Assembly: GCA_963725655.1 (NCBI GenBank)
Contig: CAVRYY010000003.1
Span: forward strand, 1,116,001 to 1,180,000
Direction: 5' to 3'
DNA from: CAVRXT01 sp963725655
Lineage (GTDB): Bacteria; Acidobacteriota; Terriglobia; Acidiferrales; UBA7541
DNA length: 64,000 nucleotides
Shown here piece by piece: positions 1 through 8,779 of this stretch (position 1 is its first letter; every line of letters starts with the position of its first letter). Made by a program: the position numbers and the translations under genes. A model generated the notes under the pieces. That model searched no databases and had not been told where the DNA came from. It was given only the letters and a program-made list of their open reading frames with translations.

Positions 1-207
1 GAAGATTTTCCGAGTGTGATCTCGCTGGAAAAACAGGCCACCACCAAGTCCGTCCAGGTGGATACGCAAGACACCGCACCGCTCACCGACGCCGCCGAGC
101 AGGGCCTAGCGGAGCCGAAAGAAACCCCTAACGCCCCCGGACTCCCCGCTCCGCACACCGTGCCGCCGGTGCCGAATGCCAAGCCGCCCCAGCCGCAACA
201 TCCTTAG
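1..207 (+). CDS. 3' end of an unknown protein (partial)
   Basis: The reading frame is open from the first base of the window to a TAG stop at 205-207, so this is the C-terminal part of a gene that begins upstream. The visible 68 residues are hydrophilic and become rich in proline and alanine toward the end, ending in PQPQHP, which suggests a disordered tail. No domain can be recognised. A GTG at 16 is in frame, but I do not believe it is a start because codons before it are also open and no Shine-Dalgarno precedes it. The gene is convergent with thiL, whose stop lies about 25 bases away. Confidence 0.5.
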   Translation, partial: EDFPSVISLEKQATTKSVQVDTQDTAPLTDAAEQGLAEPKETPNAPGLPAPHTVPPVPNAKPPQPQHP

Positions 208-232
208 CCGCCCATCGCAATCAAGCCAGCCC

Positions 233-1306
233 TCAGCGCCCGGGCGAACGTCGAAACGGATCCCAGCCTTTTGATACGAATTCCCGGCGTTCCCCATCAC
301 TCCCGACGATCACCACTTCTGTCCCACTACGAATTTCGCCGATCTGACGAATGCGAGCGAACCCCGGCGCGGCCCGCAGCCGAGCCGCTCGAGCGCGGGG
401 GACACAGAAAAGCAGCTCGTAATCCTCTCCGTGATCAAGCGCCAGGTCTCGCGCCGATATGCGCGCCATTCCGGGTAATTTTCTTACCACGTCCGGGATC
501 TTCACTTGCGGCACACGATCCGTCCACACTTCCGCCCCAACCCGGCTCGCCGCACACAGCCTCGGAAGGTCGGTGGAAAGGCCGTCCGAGAGGTCCATCA
601 TCGCCGATGCCACTCGGTGCTGGGCCAGCCACATTCCCAATTCGGTACGAATCGAGGGGCAGAGATGCCTCCAAAGGAGTCCGCGGACCCCGGCCCGATC
701 CCCCAGGCCTCTGAGCATTAATTCCAGACCTAGCGCGGCGCGCCCGAGCGTTCCGCTGACGTAGATCTGGTCCCCGGCCTTTGCGCCAGACCGGTATACC
801 TCCCGCCCTGGCAAGACATCCCCGATCACCGTAATGCTGATGGCAACTTCGTTCTTCTCGGTGGTATCGCCTCCAATCAAAGCCATTCCATACTCTCGGG
901 CCGCGCGTCGCAGTCCCGCCAGAAATCGATCCATCCATTTCCCGGTGCGCCGAGCCGGCAGAGCCAAGCTCAACAGAAAATAGCGAGGCCGGGCGCCCAT
1001 GGCGGCCAGATCGCTGGTGGCGCGAGCAAGAGCCTTATATCCAACAGCTTCTGGCGGTGTACGTTCTTCTGGCAAAAAATGCACACCTTCGAGGAAAAAA
1101 TCGCAACTGAGCACCCAGTTTTTCTTCGCATCGGTGAGAATCACCGCCGCGTCGTCGCCGATCCAGCTGTGTGGCGGGTGGCCGAGCTGTTTCAAATTGA
1201 GACGAGGGACAGCAAAACCTTTCGTAATGCGTTCGATCAGGTCCCCTTCGTTGTCCCTATGTACAGTTGTCGCCAACGTCCTTTTCCTCTCTACTTGGTC
1301 TCCCAT
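233..1306 (-). CDS. thiL: Thiamine-monophosphate kinase ThiL
   Basis: Predicted cytosolic kinase that phosphorylates thiamine monophosphate with ATP to give thiamine diphosphate, the last step of cofactor synthesis. The 357-residue product is the usual family length plus a short N-terminal extension. Family motifs are in order: WIGDDAAV at about 48-55, SCDFFLEGVHF at about 67-77, a GGDTT loop near 145, MMDLSDGLSTDL near 236 and DHGEDYELLF near 290; the acidic residues in these motifs bind Mg-ATP in the family. The ATG at 1306 has no clear Shine-Dalgarno, but a TATAAT hexamer lies on the same strand at 1323-1328, so a short-leader transcript is possible. It is divergent from the M23 gene and sits alone, not with other thi genes. 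Confidence 0.95.
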   Translation of the reverse strand: MGDQVERKRTLATTVHRDNEGDLIERITKGFAVPRLNLKQLGHPPHSWIGDDAAVILTDAKKNWVLSCDFFLEGVHFLPEERTPPEAVGYKALARATSDLAAMGARPRYFLLSLALPARRTGKWMDRFLAGLRRAAREYGMALIGGDTTEKNEVAISITVIGDVLPGREVYRSGAKAGDQIYVSGTLGRAALGLELMLRGLGDRAGVRGLLWRHLCPSIRTELGMWLAQHRVASAMMDLSDGLSTDLPRLCAASRVGAEVWTDRVPQVKIPDVVRKLPGMARISARDLALDHGEDYELLFCVPRARAARLRAAPGFARIRQIGEIRSGTEVVIVGSDGERREFVSKGWDPFRRSPGR

Positions 1307-1386
1307 CGCAGGGGTCCGGCCGATTATATATGGGTGCGGCGGCGGGAAAGCTAATACCAGCCCCTATCTTAGACGGGAGTTTAAGG

Positions 1387-1415
1387 TTGACGCATGACTA
1401 GCGAATCCTTACAAT
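1387..1415 (+). promoter_or_regulatory. Sigma-70-type promoter for the M23 peptidase gene
   Basis: TTGACG at 1387-1392 and TACAAT at 1410-1415 are separated by exactly 17 bases, close to the housekeeping consensus. Transcription would start near 1422, leaving about 107 nt of leader before the ATG at 1529. The promoter lies inside the longest open frame, which argues against the upstream ATG at 1394. Confidence 0.6.
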
Positions 1416-1528
1416 CGCGAGGCTTAAGGTTCTTGGCTCTTAGTTCAGTTATTCCCACCGCTTGGCTGGAAACTGCAGGGCGTGCAGCGGCCAGTTTGGC
1501 GAGAAGACGTGGTCAGCAAATAGCTCAA

Positions 1529-2431
1529 ATGAAGTCCAAATCTTACACGTTCTTTATTGCTTCTGGCGATGGCGCTAGTGTCCGCCGCGTCCGGGTACCA
1601 CTCTACGCCCTGCATTTGCTCACTATTTTGCTGGTTGTAGGCAGTATTACCGTGGTTGCCGCGCTTGGTTCCTACAGCCGCATGTTCTGGAAGGTGGCGA
1701 ACTACAATTCGCTGCGCCGCGACCAGGATAGCCTCAAAGTCCAGTATCGCCAGCTGCAATCTCAGGTGAAAGACACCAACGACCGCCTGAACTCGCTGCA
1801 ATCGCTGGCCGGTGAAGTGGCCGCTGCTTACGGTATCACCCGGTTCAGCCACACTCCCTTTGGTTTATCCGATAATGCGACCGACCAGGATGCCTCGTTC
1901 CAGCGCTCCGTAGAGCAGTTCAATTTCCTGGAACGGTACACCCCCTCCGACGCTCAGCTTAGCCAGACAGGGATGCACGTGATGCCCCTGGCCCGCTTCG
2001 GGAGCTTTGGCGTTGAGCCGTCGATGTGGCCGGTTCGCGGGCAGATTACCGGGCAGTTTGGCGCGCGCCTGGACCCTTTTAGCGGGGAAGGCGCGTTTCA
2101 TGCGGGTATCGATATCGCGTCGCATTACGGTGATGGCGTGGTCTCCGCCGCCGATGGTACCGTCCTGGTGATGGAGCAGCGGGCGGGTTATGGCCGGCTG
2201 ATCATCGTCGACCACGGTTTCGGCGTAGCCACCTGGTACGGCCACCTCTCCGCCTTTAGTACCCATGTCGGCATGCAGGTGAAGCGTGGCGAAATCATCG
2301 GCTACGAAGGGCAGAGTGGCAAATCCACCGGCCCGCATCTGCACTATGAGGTGCGTATCTATAATACCCCTGTAAACCCCTTTAACTACTTGAAGTCCGC
2401 CGCTTCAGTGGCCGCCTCTGGCGGCGACTAG
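1529..2431 (+). CDS. Membrane-anchored M23 family murein endopeptidase
   Basis: Predicted LytM-type zinc peptidase acting on peptidoglycan cross-links in the periplasm. From the ATG at 1529 the product is 300 residues: a short cytoplasmic start MKSKSYTFFIASGDG typical of this family, a transmembrane helix at about 24-46, a polar segment that looks coiled-coil (about 50-95), then the M23 domain. Zinc-ligand motifs are HAGIDIA (His and Asp near 191 and 195) and GPHLHYEVR near 268-276, with GHLSAF between them. An in-frame ATG at 1394 is rejected as the start because a good promoter (1387-1415) lies across it. Key catalytic residues are present, so it may be an active hydrolase rather than a degenerate EnvC-type activator. 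Confidence 0.88.
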   Translation: MKSKSYTFFIASGDGASVRRVRVPLYALHLLTILLVVGSITVVAALGSYSRMFWKVANYNSLRRDQDSLKVQYRQLQSQVKDTNDRLNSLQSLAGEVAAAYGITRFSHTPFGLSDNATDQDASFQRSVEQFNFLERYTPSDAQLSQTGMHVMPLARFGSFGVEPSMWPVRGQITGQFGARLDPFSGEGAFHAGIDIASHYGDGVVSAADGTVLVMEQRAGYGRLIIVDHGFGVATWYGHLSAFSTHVGMQVKRGEIIGYEGQSGKSTGPHLHYEVRIYNTPVNPFNYLKSAASVAASGGD

Positions 2432-2945
2432 GCTTTCGATACGCCGCAATTTAGCCCGTGCTTTCCGATATCGCGCGTGATGACTACCTGTCCTTTACCG
2501 AGTCTGGGTGGTGGTCGAGCGGTGGCTGGTTTGGGTTGACGCTCTGCTGCCAGGCATACAGCGTTACCCTTAGCTTTCGCTTGTAGACCACGTACGATCC
2601 GCAACATCCTTGTCACCAACTGCTCACTTCCCCGGATCGTCTCACCTGTCCTTTATAGAAGTTAGGAAGCCCCCGTGCTCTGCTTGTTTCAGGTCTTACT
2701 AATGCCCCCAGGCATACAGTATTACCCTTAGCTGCCGATGATTCACACTGTGTGAACGGCGCCGCGACAGCCCTCCGGCTCGTTAATTCCATATGAACCA
2801 GTACTTTGCGAATTCGGATTCGCGCGTCCGTGCCGATGGCGACATCGGCAACTGGCCTTCCGGCCATGTGCGTTTACCGCGGGCTGTACCACAACCCACC
2901 CTTCGACCAGTAGTTTCCCGGAGGGCGCCCGGCTATCCTTTGCGT
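2432..2945 (+). other. Gene-free leader region upstream of the CAP gene
   Basis: This stretch of more than 500 bases between the M23 and CAP genes shows no convincing coding sequence. It carries an imperfect direct repeat (2486-2575 and 2644-2733, offset 158 bases), followed by a GC-rich section that could fold. A frame is open from an ATG at 2793, but its translation up to 2945 has no protein-like character. A long structured 5' leader for the CAP gene is possible; no known riboswitch class was recognised. Confidence 0.4.
2486..2733. repeat. Imperfect direct repeat, two copies offset by 158 bp
   Basis: Copy 1 is 2486-2575 and copy 2 is 2644-2733. The outer ends are the conserved parts: a 12-base start (ACCTGTCCTTTA) is identical, and the 25-base ends at 2551-2575 and 2709-2733 differ at only two adjacent bases. 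The middle is diverged but keeps its length, so the two copies align without gaps. CCTG near the start can pair with CAGG near the end of each copy. Confidence 0.6.
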
Positions 2946-3566
2946 GTGAGCCCAACCTCTCGAAACACCAGCCGGACCCTGCCAAGCCCTATCTCAACTG
3001 TTTCCAGGCGCTTAAGGCGCTATGGTTTTGCGGCCTCGGCGTTCGCGGTGATTTGCGGAATGTTGACTGGCCCTGCTTTCCCTTCGATTGCCGGGAAAAA
3101 CGCAAGCCAAGGAACATCACTATCTTGCGGCATTGGTGATTGCCCATCCGACTCCCCCGAACTTCAAATGCTGGCGCTGATCAACGGCGACCGCACGGCT
3201 CCGGAGCAGGCGGCGGAGACCCATGGGCGCGCGCGACCGCTTCAGTGGGACCCACGGCTGGCCGCCCTGGCCCGAGCCCACTCGGTGGAACTGGCGAACG
3301 GAATGTTCAGCCATGTGAGCGCCGACGGAAGCCTGCCGAGCGACCGGATGTCGAAGGCGGGTATTCGCTGGCTGTCGATGGGCGAGAACATTGCCGAGAC
3401 GCGGGACGTGGCTCGAGCTGAAGCGGCGATGATGAATGAACCGAAATTCCAGCCGAACCATCGAGCCAATATTCTGAATCCGATCTTTACCAGCGTCGGC
3501 GTGGGAATTGTGAATGGACCGGACGGGACGCTCTACATCACCCAGGAATTTGCGCAACTACGCTAG
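2946..3566 (+). CDS. Secreted CAP-domain (SCP/PR1-like) protein
   Basis: Exported protein with a CAP domain; bacterial members of this superfamily have diverse and often unknown roles. With the GTG at 2946 the product is 206 residues: a basic n-region with RRLRRYG, a hydrophobic signal segment, then the CAP fold from about residue 66. Superfamily signatures are the helix MLALINGDR, ARAHSVELA, FSHVSADG, GENIAE and HRANILNP; the His and Glu residues of the CAP cavity are in place. The start is uncertain: no Shine-Dalgarno fits the GTG, and an in-frame ATG at 2793 would add 51 residues that do not look like protein. It follows a long leader with a direct repeat. Confidence 0.8.
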   Translation: MSPTSRNTSRTLPSPISTVSRRLRRYGFAASAFAVICGMLTGPAFPSIAGKNASQGTSLSCGIGDCPSDSPELQMLALINGDRTAPEQAAETHGRARPLQWDPRLAALARAHSVELANGMFSHVSADGSLPSDRMSKAGIRWLSMGENIAETRDVARAEAAMMNEPKFQPNHRANILNPIFTSVGVGIVNGPDGTLYITQEFAQLR

Positions 3567-3785
3567 CTTCGCGGAACGGCGTTAACTTCGCCCAGTCGTT
3601 TGCAGCCTCAGCTCCTCTCTGACCCTCTCTTTCGATCATCGCCCTCCGCCGAACAGCTCCCGAAACGCCGAAATGGCAGCGTGCCTCGCAATCGTTTGGA
3701 AAGCGAGCGTGTGCAGCATTTCGCCTCGCGCGCACCCGCTCCAGGTGCTATTTTCGTGAGCGCAAAAAAGGGCCGGGAGGCGAAA

Positions 3786-4160
3786 ATGTTGGCATCCAGC
3801 AAAGTGGTAGGGTTCGTTCCCACACGCGACTCCAAACAAGCCCGAGAATTCTACGAGGGTAAGCTGGGATTTCAGTTTGTGAGCGACGATCCGTTTGCAT
3901 TGGTTGTGAAGGCCGGTGAGACCACCATTCGTATCTCCAAGGGCGCTAATTTTGCGCCCGCGGGGTACACCGTTCTGGGATGGGAAGTGAAAAATATCGA
4001 GGAGACCGTCGCGTGGCTCAAAGCGCGCGGCGTGGTCTTTGAAAAATATCCGTTCATTCAGGATCCTGAGGCCGGCATATGGACCGCGCCCTCGGGCGAC
4101 AAAGTTGCGTGGTTCAAAGACCCGGACGGAAACATACTTTCGGTCGGCCAACATCAATAG
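3786..4160 (+). CDS. VOC-superfamily (glyoxalase-like) protein
   Basis: Small protein of 124 residues with the vicinal oxygen chelate fold. The N-terminal motif FVPTRDSKQAREFYEGKLGF and the C-terminal VAWFKDPDGNILSV are characteristic of glyoxalase/bleomycin-resistance/dioxygenase relatives, with the C-terminal Asp-Pro-Asp-Gly-Asn turn well kept. The substrate cannot be inferred. The ATG at 3786 is preceded by GGAGG at 3776-3780, a good Shine-Dalgarno at suitable distance, so the longer open frame beginning at 3600 is not used. It stands alone between the CAP gene and the oppositely oriented HugZ-type gene. Confidence 0.82.
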   Translation: MLASSKVVGFVPTRDSKQAREFYEGKLGFQFVSDDPFALVVKAGETTIRISKGANFAPAGYTVLGWEVKNIEETVAWLKARGVVFEKYPFIQDPEAGIWTAPSGDKVAWFKDPDGNILSVGQHQ

Positions 4161-4251
4161 CAAAGGTGGCCAAGGACGGCGAGAGTAAGGAACTGGAGCC
4201 TGCAGTTTTATCGTTCTGTACGCCGCAGCACACCCCGTCCGTCAGTCCGAT

Positions 4252-5046
4252 TTATTTCTGGCGGGCTTGCTGCACCATTTCGATCAGAACGGTTCGCGCT
4301 TCGGCCGGAGTGCTCACTTCGCGCAGGAAGTTGATGCGCGTGCCGCGCATGCCGTCGGCGGTCTTCAGGCGCAGATGAAAACCGAGGCGGTCGACAGAAG
4401 TCATGGCCGCTTCCTGCGACTCAATTCCCGCCAGTGTGTGGGCGAGCAGGATCAGCGTTTCGGCGTGATCGGCGTTCATGTGCTGGATGATGCCAGGGCC
4501 GCTATCTGCGAGCGGATCAGGCGCGCCGCGATAGTATTCCGCCGCGGAGACCCAGCCCATTACGCCGAAGCCGCCCACAAAGTAAACATCCACCACGTCC
4601 ATGCGGTAGAACGAAAAATCCTCGAAATCCACCCAGTATTTGCTGTTGGCGTGGCGCTCCAGATAGAGTTTGCGCGCCTCGGCGACCTCTGCGACGGGCA
4701 CCGGCAAGACGTTTCCCAGCAGCGTCACTCGCGACGAGCCCAGCGGATCGCCGGTGGATTCCGGTTGGGTGACCAGCAAGCTCGCTCGGGGCTCCGCCTG
4801 CAGGTTTTGCGTGTGCATAGCCATGGTGCTGATCAGGAAAATGGGATGCCCGGCGGCGTCCAGGCCGTAGGGCATCACGGACCCAAACGGGAAGCCCTGC
4901 TGCTTGCGCGAAAGAGTGGAAAGGCTGCCCACACGCCCCAAGTGGACCAGCGTCCGCACCCGCTCCGCAAACGTAGGCTCGGCTACTGGAGGCTGGGCTC
5001 CCGCTGAAGTCGGTCCCGCATGTTTTCCCGTTGAAAACGATGACAT
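4252..5046 (-). CDS. HugZ-type pyridoxamine 5'-phosphate oxidase-like protein with DUF2470
   Basis: Predicted cytosolic split-barrel protein of 264 residues. The N-terminal half (about 25-160) resembles the PNPOx-like flavin/haem-binding fold, with GSLSTLSRKQQGFPFGSV and a strand rich in SLLVTQ; the C-terminal third contains the DUF2470 signature QHMNADHAETLILLAH. This two-domain layout is that of the HugZ family, some members of which degrade haem, but whether this one binds haem or flavin is not visible. The ATG at 5046 has GGAG just upstream, which favours it over a 101-residue longer open frame that lacks such a site. It is divergent from the M20 amidohydrolase gene. Confidence 0.8.
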   Translation of the reverse strand: MSSFSTGKHAGPTSAGAQPPVAEPTFAERVRTLVHLGRVGSLSTLSRKQQGFPFGSVMPYGLDAAGHPIFLISTMAMHTQNLQAEPRASLLVTQPESTGDPLGSSRVTLLGNVLPVPVAEVAEARKLYLERHANSKYWVDFEDFSFYRMDVVDVYFVGGFGVMGWVSAAEYYRGAPDPLADSGPGIIQHMNADHAETLILLAHTLAGIESQEAAMTSVDRLGFHLRLKTADGMRGTRINFLREVSTPAEARTVLIEMVQQARQK

Positions 5047-5313
5047 GGTTTCTCCACTACGTCGGCCCGGCGTCGCCGAACGTGCTACCAACCTACCACC
5101 CGGTGCATAAAGAGTCTTCCAAAAGGGGGGTGTCGGTGCTCGGAGGATCTTGAGGACCCATACCTTGCCGAAGGCACGCTGAAGAGAATCCGCAGAGGCA
5201 AAGAGCGCGCCTCCCGCTGAAAGTCTCCTGAAGCATGGTATCGCTGGTTGAACTGTATGGGGAAGACCGACTGGGTTGCAGCGGGCCGTGCGTGCAGCTA
5301 TCATTCGCAAACA

Positions 5314-6669
5314 ATGAAAATCACTCAATTCGCGGTCCGATCGGCGCAACTTTTATTGTTTACGGCTTGCAGCGCCGGCGTCTGGGCGCAGACGCCGGCC
5401 GCGTCAAAAGAAGTGAACGACGTCTACCCTGAGGCGCACGCGCTGTATCTCGACCTGCACCAGAGTCCGGAGTTGTCGTCGCACGAAACGCAAACGGCCG
5501 CCAAGCTGGCGAGCCGCCTGCGCAATCTCGGTTACGAGGTCACCGAGAAGGTGGGCGGTACCGGCATCGTCGCCATTCTGAAAAATGGCGCCGGGCCGAC
5601 GGTGATGTTGCGGACCGAACTCGACGCGCTTCCGGTGGAGGAAAAAACCGGCTTGCCGTACGCCAGCAAAGTGCGCGCAAAGGATCCCGCCGGCCATGAA
5701 GTCGGTGTGATGCATGCCTGCGGACACGACCTGCACATGTCGGCGCTGGTGGCGACGGCGACGATCATGGCGCACACGAAAAACACCTGGCACGGAACGC
5801 TGATGCTGATTGGCCAGCCAGCCGAAGAGACCATCACCGGGGCCAAGGCGATGCTGGACGACGGCTTCGTGACGCGGTTTCCCAAGCCGGACGTGGGTGT
5901 GGCGCTGCACGTCAACAACGAATTTCCCGCCGGAAAGATCGGCGTCGCACCCGGCTATCTGTATGCGAGCGCGGATTCCATCCGCATCACCATTTATGGC
6001 CGCGGCGGCCATGGCGCCGCCCCGCAATTCACTATCGACCCCATCGTGATCGGCGCGCGGACGGTGCTGGCGCTGCAGACCATCGTTTCGCGCGAGGTAA
6101 AGCCCGGCGACGCGGCGGTGGTTACGGTCGGATATTTTCAGGCTGGCACAAAAAACAACATTATCCCGGATGAGGCCGATCTTGGGCTCACCGTGCGCAC
6201 CTATAAGCCCGCGGTGCGCAAGCAAATCCTCGCCGCCATCGACCGCATCACCAAGGCTGAAGCGGCTGCGGCCGGCGCGCCGCGCGAGCCTTTGATCGAG
6301 CACGTCGAGGGCACCGATGCGGTGTATAACGATCCGGCGCTGGCGCAGCGAGTCATCCCGGTGCTGGAATCCGCGCTGGGAAAGAGCAACGTGGAAGCGG
6401 CAACGCCCATGATGGTTTCCGAAGATTACGAATACTTCGTTGAGGCGGGTATTCCCTCGTTTTATTTCTCGCTCGGCGGCGCGGACCCCGAAAAATTCGC
6501 GCAAGCGGCGGCCACCGGAAATCCGCTGCCCTACAATCATTCGCCGCTCTTTGCTCCGGACGTGGACCCGGCGATGCACACGGGCATCGCGGCGGAGGTG
6601 GCGGTGCTGCGGAATCTTCTAAATTCATCTTCCGATGACCTGCATAAACTGACCCAAGCGCAGCAATGA
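5314..6669 (+). CDS. Exported M20-family amidohydrolase/peptidase
   Basis: Predicted metal-dependent hydrolase cleaving amide bonds of N-acyl amino acids or related compounds, probably in the periplasm. From the ATG at 5314 the 451-residue product begins with a signal peptide (hydrophobic stretch ending SAGVWAQTP). M20/amidohydrolase motifs follow: RTELDALPVEEKTGLPY, HACGHDLHMS near 140 with the metal-binding Cys, Gly, His and Asp, GQPAEET near 168 with the catalytic Glu, and GRGGHGAAP at the start of the lid domain. Its stop overlaps the start of the SagB-type gene by four bases (ATGA), so both are probably translated from one mRNA. Substrate unknown. Confidence 0.88.
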   Translation: MKITQFAVRSAQLLLFTACSAGVWAQTPAASKEVNDVYPEAHALYLDLHQSPELSSHETQTAAKLASRLRNLGYEVTEKVGGTGIVAILKNGAGPTVMLRTELDALPVEEKTGLPYASKVRAKDPAGHEVGVMHACGHDLHMSALVATATIMAHTKNTWHGTLMLIGQPAEETITGAKAMLDDGFVTRFPKPDVGVALHVNNEFPAGKIGVAPGYLYASADSIRITIYGRGGHGAAPQFTIDPIVIGARTVLALQTIVSREVKPGDAAVVTVGYFQAGTKNNIIPDEADLGLTVRTYKPAVRKQILAAIDRITKAEAAAAGAPREPLIEHVEGTDAVYNDPALAQRVIPVLESALGKSNVEAATPMMVSEDYEYFVEAGIPSFYFSLGGADPEKFAQAAATGNPLPYNHSPLFAPDVDPAMHTGIAAEVAVLRNLLNSSSDDLHKLTQAQQ

Positions 6670-8480
6670 CGCGGTTTCTCTCCCGCATTCTGAACGATCC
6701 GGACTGCGGGAGCTTCAATTGGGAAACGGAGCGGCTCTTCGCCTACCATCAGGCCACCAAGCACACGTATCAGTCCGTCCGCGCTGGTGCTCACTTCCTC
6801 GATTGGGCGAATCAGCCCGATCCCTTTCGCACCTACGCAGGCGCGCCTACGGTTCTGCTGCCGCAGAATCCGGCCGGCTTCCCCCCGACCGGCACATTTT
6901 CCGCGATGGCGAGGCTCGCTGACGGAGCCACGCTCGCGGCCGGCAACGAATCGAAAGGCCGTGAACCAATTCGGCTGGATGCCGAATGGCTGAGTGGATT
7001 GCTATGGCACTCGATGGCCGTCAGCGCGTGGAAGAAAGTCTTAGGCTCGGAAAATCGCTACAGCCTGCGGGTGAATCCTTCGTCGGGAAATCTTCATCCC
7101 ACGGAGACTTACTGTGCCATTCGCGGGTTCGCCGGTCTGGATGACGGCTTGTATCACTACCGCGCCGATCGGCACGCGCTCGAGCTTCGCCGTGCCGGTG
7201 CGCAAACGCAGCAGATAGCGGAAGCGCTACAAATCCCGGACGCCGCGGAATCTCCGCTGATCGTTGGACTCACTTCGATCTTCTGGAGGGAAGCGTGGAA
7301 ATATCGCGACCGCGCTTACCGCTACTGCTGCCACGATTTGGGCCACGCGATGATCAGCGTGCTGCTGGCGGCACGCGCGCTGGGACTGCCGGGCGGCGCT
7401 ATCACCCACTTTGCGGACGCGCGGCTTACCCACACTCTTGGCCTCACGGGAAGCGACGAAGCGCCGATGATTTTTCTGGTTTTTACGCGGGATGGAGTTT
7501 CCGCGCGATCACCGTCTGGGCTTGCGGAGCTGCCGCCGCAAATTCCCAACGAATTGTCCGCCGAGGAAGTGCCTTACACGCTTCTACTGGAAATGCATCG
7601 CGCAACAATTCTTCCGGATTCGCCGCTCCCGATGGCGCCACTCCCACCCGCTCCCGCGCCTGCTGCCGATGAGTCGGCAACGCAGCTTGCACGCTTGCGC
7701 GAACCTGCGCGGGACGCTCCGCTGTCAGCCATTGTTCGGCGGCGCCGTTCGGCGCTCGATTTCGATCCGCACACCCCTCCGATGGAGCGCAGCGAGCTGG
7801 AGCAGCTCCTGGATTTTGCGACGCGCGATTGGCCTGCGGATTGGCGTTCCAATTTCGACGGAAGGGCCCAATCTGCGGCCCCGGGCGCGGATTTCGTTAC
7901 GCTCTATCTCTACGTTCACCGTGTCCGCGATTGCGAGCCCGGCGTCTATCGCTGGAATACGCTGCAGGGAACTTTGCAGCAGCTTCACCGCGCGAACGTC
8001 GAGCGCATCGCCGCTTTTCTGAGCCTGGAGCAGCCGCTGGCGGGAAATTCGTGCTTCACCATTTCGATGATTGCAGACCTCGCCGGCGCCGCGCAGGCGT
8101 TTGGCAACCGCGGCTATCGCTACGTGTATTTCGAGGCGGGAGCAATCGGGCAGCGCCTTTACCTCGGAGCGGAAGCGCTCAGTTGGAATGCTACCGGCAT
8201 CGGCGCCTTCTACGACGACGACGTTCATCGCTATCTAGGTTTTCTGGAAGAAGGGGAAAATTCGGTCTCCGCGTCGCTGAACGCAGCGGAAAAATCGTCT
8301 CTCATCATGGCCGGCTCTCCGGCCAGCCGCCACGCCGCCGCACCTGCGGGAAAAGTGGAAAGCGGGCCCAGCGAAGGTGCGAACAATCCGCCACCCATAG
8401 ATCCGAGTGCGCTCCCGCGACAAGTGATCTATCACTTCGCGGTCGGGCGCGCGATTTTCGATCCGCGGCTCGAGGGGTAG
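6666..8480 (+). CDS. SagB-type nitroreductase with two nitroreductase domains
   Basis: Flavin-dependent dehydrogenase family; the best-known SagB proteins oxidise azolines in thiazole/oxazole-modified peptides. At 604 residues it carries two successive nitroreductase-like halves. The first has RYSLRVNPSSGNLHPTETY, the SagB hallmark, then YRDRAYRYCCHDLGHA; the second has RRRSALDFDPHTPPM and RGYRYVYFEAGAIGQRLYLG with the family's GIGAFYDDD ending. It overlaps the M20 gene by four bases and is followed after 7 bases by a small gene. No YcaO cyclodehydratase or precursor peptide is visible nearby, so an azoline role is not supported; the function remains open. Confidence 0.85.
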   Translation: MTRFLSRILNDPDCGSFNWETERLFAYHQATKHTYQSVRAGAHFLDWANQPDPFRTYAGAPTVLLPQNPAGFPPTGTFSAMARLADGATLAAGNESKGREPIRLDAEWLSGLLWHSMAVSAWKKVLGSENRYSLRVNPSSGNLHPTETYCAIRGFAGLDDGLYHYRADRHALELRRAGAQTQQIAEALQIPDAAESPLIVGLTSIFWREAWKYRDRAYRYCCHDLGHAMISVLLAARALGLPGGAITHFADARLTHTLGLTGSDEAPMIFLVFTRDGVSARSPSGLAELPPQIPNELSAEEVPYTLLLEMHRATILPDSPLPMAPLPPAPAPAADESATQLARLREPARDAPLSAIVRRRRSALDFDPHTPPMERSELEQLLDFATRDWPADWRSNFDGRAQSAAPGADFVTLYLYVHRVRDCEPGVYRWNTLQGTLQQLHRANVERIAAFLSLEQPLAGNSCFTISMIADLAGAAQAFGNRGYRYVYFEAGAIGQRLYLGAEALSWNATGIGAFYDDDVHRYLGFLEEGENSVSASLNAAEKSSLIMAGSPASRHAAAPAGKVESGPSEGANNPPPIDPSALPRQVIYHFAVGRAIFDPRLEG

Positions 8481-8487
8481 AAACGCG

Positions 8488-8778
8488 ATGATCGGGATTC
8501 TGGTGATCGGCGGCAATCACTTTATCGTGCGCGGCCCGCTGCCAAACCGGGTCACCGCTTTGGCGCTCGCCAGCCATTGGTCGATCATTCAAATTGACCA
8601 ACAGGCGCCGATCGCGCTGCAGGAGTGGAGTATCCGTACGCGCGAATTCCGCGAAAATCTCCGATGGGCAGTGAGCGTTCCCGGTGACGGAGAAATCTCG
8701 CCGGCGGTGGCCCAGTTGCTCGCCGAGCTTTCTGCCCGGGGAATCAGAATTCACGATTCCCGCTTCGACGATTGGTAA
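8488..8778 (+). CDS. Small protein of unknown function, third gene of the SagB operon
   Basis: A 96-residue frame begins 7 bases after the SagB-type stop, with no room for a separate promoter, so it is likely co-transcribed. The product starts with a hydrophobic strand (MIGILVIGGNHFIVRG) and has a mixed alpha/beta look, ending RIHDSRFDDW; there is no signal peptide or membrane helix long enough to span. I recognise no family. Its tight linkage suggests a role connected with the SagB-type enzyme, but this is inference. Confidence 0.6.
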   Translation: MIGILVIGGNHFIVRGPLPNRVTALALASHWSIIQIDQQAPIALQEWSIRTREFRENLRWAVSVPGDGEISPAVAQLLAELSARGIRIHDSRFDDW

Positions 8779-8779
8779 C

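Noticed and set aside
2793..2945. ATG start 51 codons upstream for the CAP protein
   Set aside because: The added peptide has no signal-peptide or domain character; the region looks like leader RNA.
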